Below, piece after piece: positions 60,005 through 64,000 of a DNA stretch of 64,000 nt (the stretch's first letter is position 1; every line of letters starts with the position of its first letter). The DNA comes from AC-32 sp963763475. Its GTDB lineage: Bacteria; Actinomycetota; Thermoleophilia; Gaiellales; Gaiellaceae. The DNA lies in contig CAVXOR010000002.1 in NCBI GenBank assembly GCA_963763475.1, positions 1 to 64,000 on the forward strand, given 5' to 3'. The notes beneath the pieces were generated by a model that did no database searches, had not been told where the DNA came from, and was given only the letters and a program-made list of their open reading frames with translations. Made by a program: the position numbers and the translations under genes.

Positions 60005-61429
60005 ATGGAGCAGGCTGTACGGAACGACGCCGAGATTCAGTTCGACGAGCACGGCATCGAGCCGATCCCCGCTGCGGATCGCGACTCGACGCCGCTGCGG
60101 CAGTTCTGGATCTGGGCGGGCGCCAACATCGCGCCGATCAACTGGGTGCTCGGGGCGCTCGGCATCATCCTCGGCCTCAGCCTGATCGAGACGATCCTGG
60201 TGGTCGTCATCGGCAACATCATCGGCTGCGCCCTCTTCGGACTCTTCTGCATCATGGGCAGCCGCACCGGCGTGAACCAGATGGTGCTCTCGCGGGCGGC
60301 GTTCGGTCGTCGCGGCGCGTACCTGCCGGCCACCGCCCAGATGCTGATGACGATGGGCTGGCTCGGCGTGAACACCTGGGTCGTGCTCGACCTGGTGCTC
60401 GGCATCTTCAAGGAGATGGGCTACGACAACCCCGGCACCGGCACCAAGTACGCGGTCGGCATCGGGATCATGGCCGTCCAGGTCGTGATCGCGATCGTCG
60501 GCTTCTACCTGATCCAGACGTTCGAGAAGTACACCGTCCCGGTCGCGGCCGCGTTCATGATCGTGATCTCGATCCTGGCGTGGACGAAGACGGACGTCGT
60601 CTGGAGTCACTCGACCGTCAGCGGCGGCGACAAGTGGACGGCGATCACGCAGCTGATGACGGCGATCGGCGTCGGCTGGGGGATCACCTGGCTGACGTGG
60701 TCGTCGGACTACACGCGCTTCATCAGGCCGGGGACGCCGGACCGGAAGGTGTTCTGGTCGACGTCGCTGGGCGTGTTCATCCCGACGGTGTGGCTGGCCT
60801 TCGTCGGCGCGTCGGTGGCGAGCGCGACCCAGAACGGCGACCCGGCGGCCATCGTCAGCGCGGCGTTCGGCACCGGCGTCTCGATCCTCGTGCTGTTCGT
60901 GGTCATGCACGGGCCGGTCGCGACGAACATCCTCAACCTCTACTCGGCGTCGCTGGCGGCGCTGTCGCTCGACCTCAAGGTGAAGCGCTGGATCGTGACC
61001 ATCGTTGTCTCGCTGGTCGGTCTGGTGACGCTGATCGCGTTCATCGAGCGCGACAAGTTCGCACACGACTTCGACAACTGGCTGGCCTCGGTCGTGGTCT
61101 GGATCTCGGCCTGGGGCGGCGTGATGCTGATCGACTACTTCCTCTTCCGGCGCGGGCGGCTCGACGTCGACGCCCTGTACGCCGACCCGGAGAAGTCGAT
61201 CTACGGCGACGTCAACTGGGCCGCCGTGATCGCGGCGATCGCCGGGCTCATCGCCGGCTGGGCGTGGGAATACGGCCTGGTCGACTTCATGCAAGGCCCG
61301 ATCGCGAAGGCCACCAACAACACGGACATCTCGTGGCTGGCGGCGTTCGTCGTCTCGGGCGGCCTCTACTACGTGCTGCGGCCGATCCTGGCGCCGCGGG
61401 AATCGCCGGAGGTGGCACCGACCCTCTGA
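60005..61429 (+). CDS. NCS1-family nucleobase permease
   Basis: 474 residues, twelve membrane helices. ATG 60005 with AGGAGG 4 bases upstream. NCS1 features: FWIWAGANIAPINWVLGALG (helix 1 substrate/sodium site), GSRTGVNQMVLSRAAFGRRG, GWGITWLTWSSDYTRFIRP and an ISAWGGVMLIDYFLFRRGRL tail typical of cytosine/uracil/allantoin permeases (CodB/PucI-like). Context with dihydropyrimidinase suggests uptake of uracil, cytosine, hydantoin or a similar compound. Ends before a symmetric hairpin (61441-61468). Confidence 0.9.
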   Translation: MEQAVRNDAEIQFDEHGIEPIPAADRDSTPLRQFWIWAGANIAPINWVLGALGIILGLSLIETILVVVIGNIIGCALFGLFCIMGSRTGVNQMVLSRAAFGRRGAYLPATAQMLMTMGWLGVNTWVVLDLVLGIFKEMGYDNPGTGTKYAVGIGIMAVQVVIAIVGFYLIQTFEKYTVPVAAAFMIVISILAWTKTDVVWSHSTVSGGDKWTAITQLMTAIGVGWGITWLTWSSDYTRFIRPGTPDRKVFWSTSLGVFIPTVWLAFVGASVASATQNGDPAAIVSAAFGTGVSILVLFVVMHGPVATNILNLYSASLAALSLDLKVKRWIVTIVVSLVGLVTLIAFIERDKFAHDFDNWLASVVVWISAWGGVMLIDYFLFRRGRLDVDALYADPEKSIYGDVNWAAVIAAIAGLIAGWAWEYGLVDFMQGPIAKATNNTDISWLAAFVVSGGLYYVLRPILAPRESPEVAPTL

Positions 61430-61440
61430 CGCAGCCCGGG

Positions 61441-61468
61441 CGGAGGGCGGCCTCGCGCCCGCCCTCCG
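61441..61468. terminator. Bidirectional terminator-like hairpin
   Basis: CGGAGGGCGG and CCGCCCTCCG form a perfect 10-bp stem with an 8-base loop, exactly between the convergent permease stop (61429) and dihydropyrimidinase stop (61470). No T-tract on either side. Confidence 0.6.
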
Positions 61469-61469
61469 C

Positions 61470-62879
61470 TCAGGCCACTGTGCTCTTGGCGCGAAGCTCC
61501 TGGCCGAACTTCGCGCGCGCGACGTACTGGCCGATCCCCGGCGAGGCGACCAGCTCGTCGCCCTCGACGAGCACGTTCCCTCGCAGGAGCACGACCTCTG
61601 GAGTCCCGGTCACCTCGGTGCCCTCGTAGAGGTTGTAGTCGGTCTTCGAGTGCTGGTTCGCGGCCGTGATCGTGTGCTTGCGCTCGGGGTCGAAGACGAT
61701 CAGGTCGGCGTCGGAGCCGACCGCGACCGTGCCCTTCTTCGGGTAGAGCCCGAACAGCTTCGCCGGCGAGGTGGCCAGCAGCTCGACCATCCGGTTCAGC
61801 GAGATCCGGCCGGCACGCGCGCCGAACTCGTGGATCATGTGCAGCCGGTTCTCGAGCCCGGGGCCGCCGTTCGGGATCTTCGAGAAGTCGTCCTTGCCGA
61901 GGGTCTTCTGCCCGTCCCAGAGAAAGGCGCAGTGGTCGGTCGAGATCGCCGAGAGCGCGTCCGTCCTCACGGCGTTCCAGAGCACGTCCCAGTTCGACTT
62001 GTCGCGCACGGGCGGCGAGTAGACGTACTTCGCGCCCTCGAAGTCGGGCTTGGCGATGTCGTCGAGCGAGTTGAAGAAGTACTGCGTGCACGTTTCGCCC
62101 CAGACGTCCCAGCCGGCCTCGCGTGCGCGCGCGATCGGCTCGACCGCCTCGCGGCAGGTGACGTGCACGACGTAGAGAGGAGCGCCGGCGACATGCGCGA
62201 GCTGGATCGCCCGGTTGGTCGCCTCGCCTTCGGCCTCCGGCGGTCGGGTCAGTGCGTGGTGGAGCGGGTCCGTGTTCCCGGCCTCGAGCGCCTGTCGCAC
62301 GAGCACGTCGATCAGGTCGCCGTTCTCGGCGTGCACCATCACGAGCGCGCCGGTCTGCGAGGCCACCTCCATCGTGCGGAAGAGCGTCTCGTCGTCGACC
62401 ATCAGCGCGCCCTTGTAGGCCATGAAGAGCTTGTACGAGGTGATCCCCTCGTCGGGCAGCGTGGCCAGCTCCTCGAGCGAGCCGCCCTCGTCCAGGTCGG
62501 TGACGGCCATGTGGTAGCCCATGTCGATCAGCTGCTTGCCGACGGCCTTCGAGCGCCAGTCGGCGATCGCGTCGGCGAAGCTGGAGCCCCGCGGCTGGAT
62601 GATGAAGTCGACGTGCGTGGTCGTCCCGCCGAAGGCCGCGGCAGTCTGGCCCGACTCGACGTCGTCGATCGTGACCGTTCCGCCGAAGGGCATGTCCAGG
62701 TGCGTGTGCGGGTCGACGAGGCCCGGCAGCACGTACTTGCCACCCGCCTCGATCACCTTGTCGGCGCTCATCTCGAGCGACTCGCCGATCAGCGACACCG
62801 TCTCGTCCTCGACGTACACGTCGGCGACGTAGTCGTCGGCGGCGGTGATGATCCGGCCGCCCTTGATCAGAACTGACAT
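61470..62879 (-). CDS. hydA: Dihydropyrimidinase / D-hydantoinase
   Basis: 469 residues, opens dihydropyrimidine or hydantoin rings. ATG at 62879 with GAGGAGG upstream. Binuclear zinc site: LVDPHTHLDMPFGG (His58, His60), carboxylated Lys156 in YKLFMAYKG, His in MVHAENGD and VVHVTCREA, Asp in AISTDHCAFLWDG. Stereo-gate-type loop near TTTHVDFIIQPRG. With the aminotransferase and MmsA it forms reductive pyrimidine catabolism; beta-ureidopropionase (PydC/hyuC) is not in the window and may lie to the right or be the amidase-type gene elsewhere. Confidence 0.93.
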   Translation of the reverse strand: MSVLIKGGRIITAADDYVADVYVEDETVSLIGESLEMSADKVIEAGGKYVLPGLVDPHTHLDMPFGGTVTIDDVESGQTAAAFGGTTTHVDFIIQPRGSSFADAIADWRSKAVGKQLIDMGYHMAVTDLDEGGSLEELATLPDEGITSYKLFMAYKGALMVDDETLFRTMEVASQTGALVMVHAENGDLIDVLVRQALEAGNTDPLHHALTRPPEAEGEATNRAIQLAHVAGAPLYVVHVTCREAVEPIARAREAGWDVWGETCTQYFFNSLDDIAKPDFEGAKYVYSPPVRDKSNWDVLWNAVRTDALSAISTDHCAFLWDGQKTLGKDDFSKIPNGGPGLENRLHMIHEFGARAGRISLNRMVELLATSPAKLFGLYPKKGTVAVGSDADLIVFDPERKHTITAANQHSKTDYNLYEGTEVTGTPEVVLLRGNVLVEGDELVASPGIGQYVARAKFGQELRAKSTVA

Positions 62880-62919
62880 CCGGGCCTCCTCGTCTCGCTC
62901 GCCGCGAATCTAGAGGAAA

Positions 62920-62945
62920 CCGGGGCCTCCCGGAGGAGGCCCCGG
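62920..62945 (-). terminator. Intrinsic terminator between binding-protein gene and hydA
   Basis: CCGGGGCCTC and GAGGCCCCGG form a perfect 10-bp stem with a 6-base loop; on the minus strand it is followed by TTTCC. It lies 10 bases after the binding-protein stop and would reduce readthrough into hydA. Confidence 0.65.
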
Positions 62946-62954
62946 CCGAACTCC

Positions 62955-64000
62955 TTACGCGCCCTTCGGAGTCACCTTGACGGGAGGCTTCTGGTAGTCG
63001 TCGCCGTTGACGTCCGCGCCCTCGGCGGAGATCTCGTCCACGGCGTCCTGCGCCAGGTCGGTGCGGTACGCATCCGAGCTCGGCTCCTTGCTGATCACGC
63101 CGAACTGCTTCGCGATGTCCGCCGTTTGCTCGTAGTCCTCCTTGTCCATCACGCCGATCCCTTCCTTGGAGGGCCAGATCAGCGCGTTGATCTCGTTCAT
63201 CTGCCAGGTCTGGTGGCCCTTGCCGAGCGTGGGGCCGTTGTCGAGCACGATCTGCGTGCACTCGGAGACGTGCTCACGGCAGTAGATCCAGCCCTTGAAG
63301 CTGGCTGCGAGGAACTTCTTGGCAGTCTTCGCGTTGTCCTTGTCGGCGATCCAGTCACCGCGGACGAAGATGCCGTCCTCCAGCATGCCCGTGCCGGCGT
63401 CGTTCATCTTGATCACGTTGATGTCGCTGGGCTGGTAGAGCTTGCCGGTCTTCGGGTTCTTCGTCTCCAGCACCTGGGCGAGCTCGTTGTAGGTCATCGC
63501 CGCCGCCGCGTCGACCTGCCGGTTGAGGAACAAATCCATGTTGAACGGCTGGTTGACGATCGTGACGCCGGTCTTCGGGTCGATGTTGTTCTTGTTCAGC
63601 GCCGCGTAGAGCTCGTTCTCGTTGCCGCAGCACCAGACGCCGACCTTCTTGCCCTTTCATCTGGGCGATCGACGTGATGTTCGAGTCCTTCCACGTCAGC
63701 TCGGTCATGCCGCTCTTGCCGAAGACCTGCGCGATGTTGACGAGGTCCTGGCCCTTGTCGCGCGAGGCCAGCAGGCTCGGCAGCCAGTCGATCCCGAACT
63801 CGGCCTGTTTGCCCAGGACGACTTGCTCGGGCGTGATGCTCGGCCCGCCGACCTTGAGGTTGACGTCGAGACCTTCCTCGTCGTAGTAACCCTTCTCCTT
63901 CGCCGCGTAGTAGCCGGCGAACTGCGCCTGCGTGACCCACTTGAGCTGCAGCGTCACCTTCGTCTTGGCCCCGCCCCCGCCCTTGTCGCCCTCTTCGGAG
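62955..64000 (-). pseudogene. ABC transporter substrate-binding protein, NMT1/THI5 type (one frameshift; cut by window edge)
   Basis: The frame enters from the window end with a Gly-rich spacer (EEGDKGGGGAKTKV) typical after a lipoprotein signal, then TLQLKWVTQAQFAGYYAAKE, GGPSITPEQVVLGKQAEFGI and GMTELTWKDSNITSIAQMKG. An extra T in a T-run near 63655 shifts the frame; the other frame begins VGVWCCGNENELYAALNK and runs QPFNMDLFLNRQVDAAAAMT to the stop at 62955. NMT1/THI5-like proteins bind pyrimidine precursors, hydantoins or related compounds. The permease and ATPase genes should lie to the right of the window. Confidence 0.88.

Overview
The window reads as two unrelated pieces of DNA joined at about position 24,920. 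Bases 1-24,919 look like an alphaproteobacterial accessory region, probably plasmid-derived and Rhodospirillales/Azospirillum-like judging from its transposases, HU protein and ParA. Bases 24,921-64,000 look like an actinobacterial chromosome, most like Thermoleophilia (Gaiellales/Solirubrobacterales): OpcA next to G6PDH, a PdtaS/PdtaR-type kinase-ANTAR pair, caa3-type oxidase genes, very GC-rich and tightly overlapping genes. At the join an IS66 transposase loses its C-terminus and an ABC ATPase loses its Walker A end, with no terminal repeat or target duplication. An assembly chimera is the simplest reading.

Left part. Insertion-sequence genes and remnants dominate: IS30 (1-554), IS4 (561-1355), IS630 remnant, IS1595, IS110 (3058-4289), a second IS110 fragment (8543-8840), a full IS4-type element with 15-bp inverted repeats (10105-11828), an IS5 element split by a complete IS21 element with a 5-bp target duplication (12313-15585), a second IS1595 copy with 27-bp repeats (17819-18894), an intact IS5 transposase (19025-19783), IS701 (21244-22560), a tyrosine recombinase (22861-23962) and truncated IS66. 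Between them lie a three-gene lipoprotein operon (two LssY_C proteins and an alpha/beta hydrolase, 4444-8033), a VapBC pair, a UmuC tail, a ParA partition locus with iteron-like repeats (15840-17817), an HU gene, and two short ORF-free elements with long inverted repeats (8841-9010 and 11838-11999). Nearly every gene here carries single-base frameshifts, so most can only be read as composite frames.

Right part, in order: an ABC-2 exporter, a double-GNAT acetyltransferase and an MFS transporter; glutamine synthetase; two small membrane proteins; a GAF-GAF-HisKA_2 sensor kinase and an ANTAR response regulator around a methyltransferase; an ABC-F ATPase; an FGGY (gluconate-type) kinase; and a pentose-phosphate block (tkt divergent from rpiB-tal-alpha/beta hydrolase-pgi-gnd-zwf-opcA). 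Then come an ECF sigma factor with a DUF4349 membrane partner, a secreted metalloprotease, an amidase, and the oxidase genes ctaC-ctaD-ctaB with a 41-residue membrane protein. The right end is a pyrimidine/beta-amino-acid catabolic block: class III aminotransferase, CoA-acylating semialdehyde dehydrogenase, ATZ/TRZ-type amidohydrolase, NCS1 permease, dihydropyrimidinase and an NMT1/THI5-type ABC binding protein cut by the window end.

Two genome-style signals recur in the right part. Many starts have a TANNNT -10 hexamer only 6-9 bases upstream, as expected for leaderless transcripts, and in two divergent pairs these hexamers overlap. Four of eight tail-to-tail gene pairs end on one shared CTAG, each strand using it for its own stop codon. 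No rRNA, tRNA or CRISPR array was seen.
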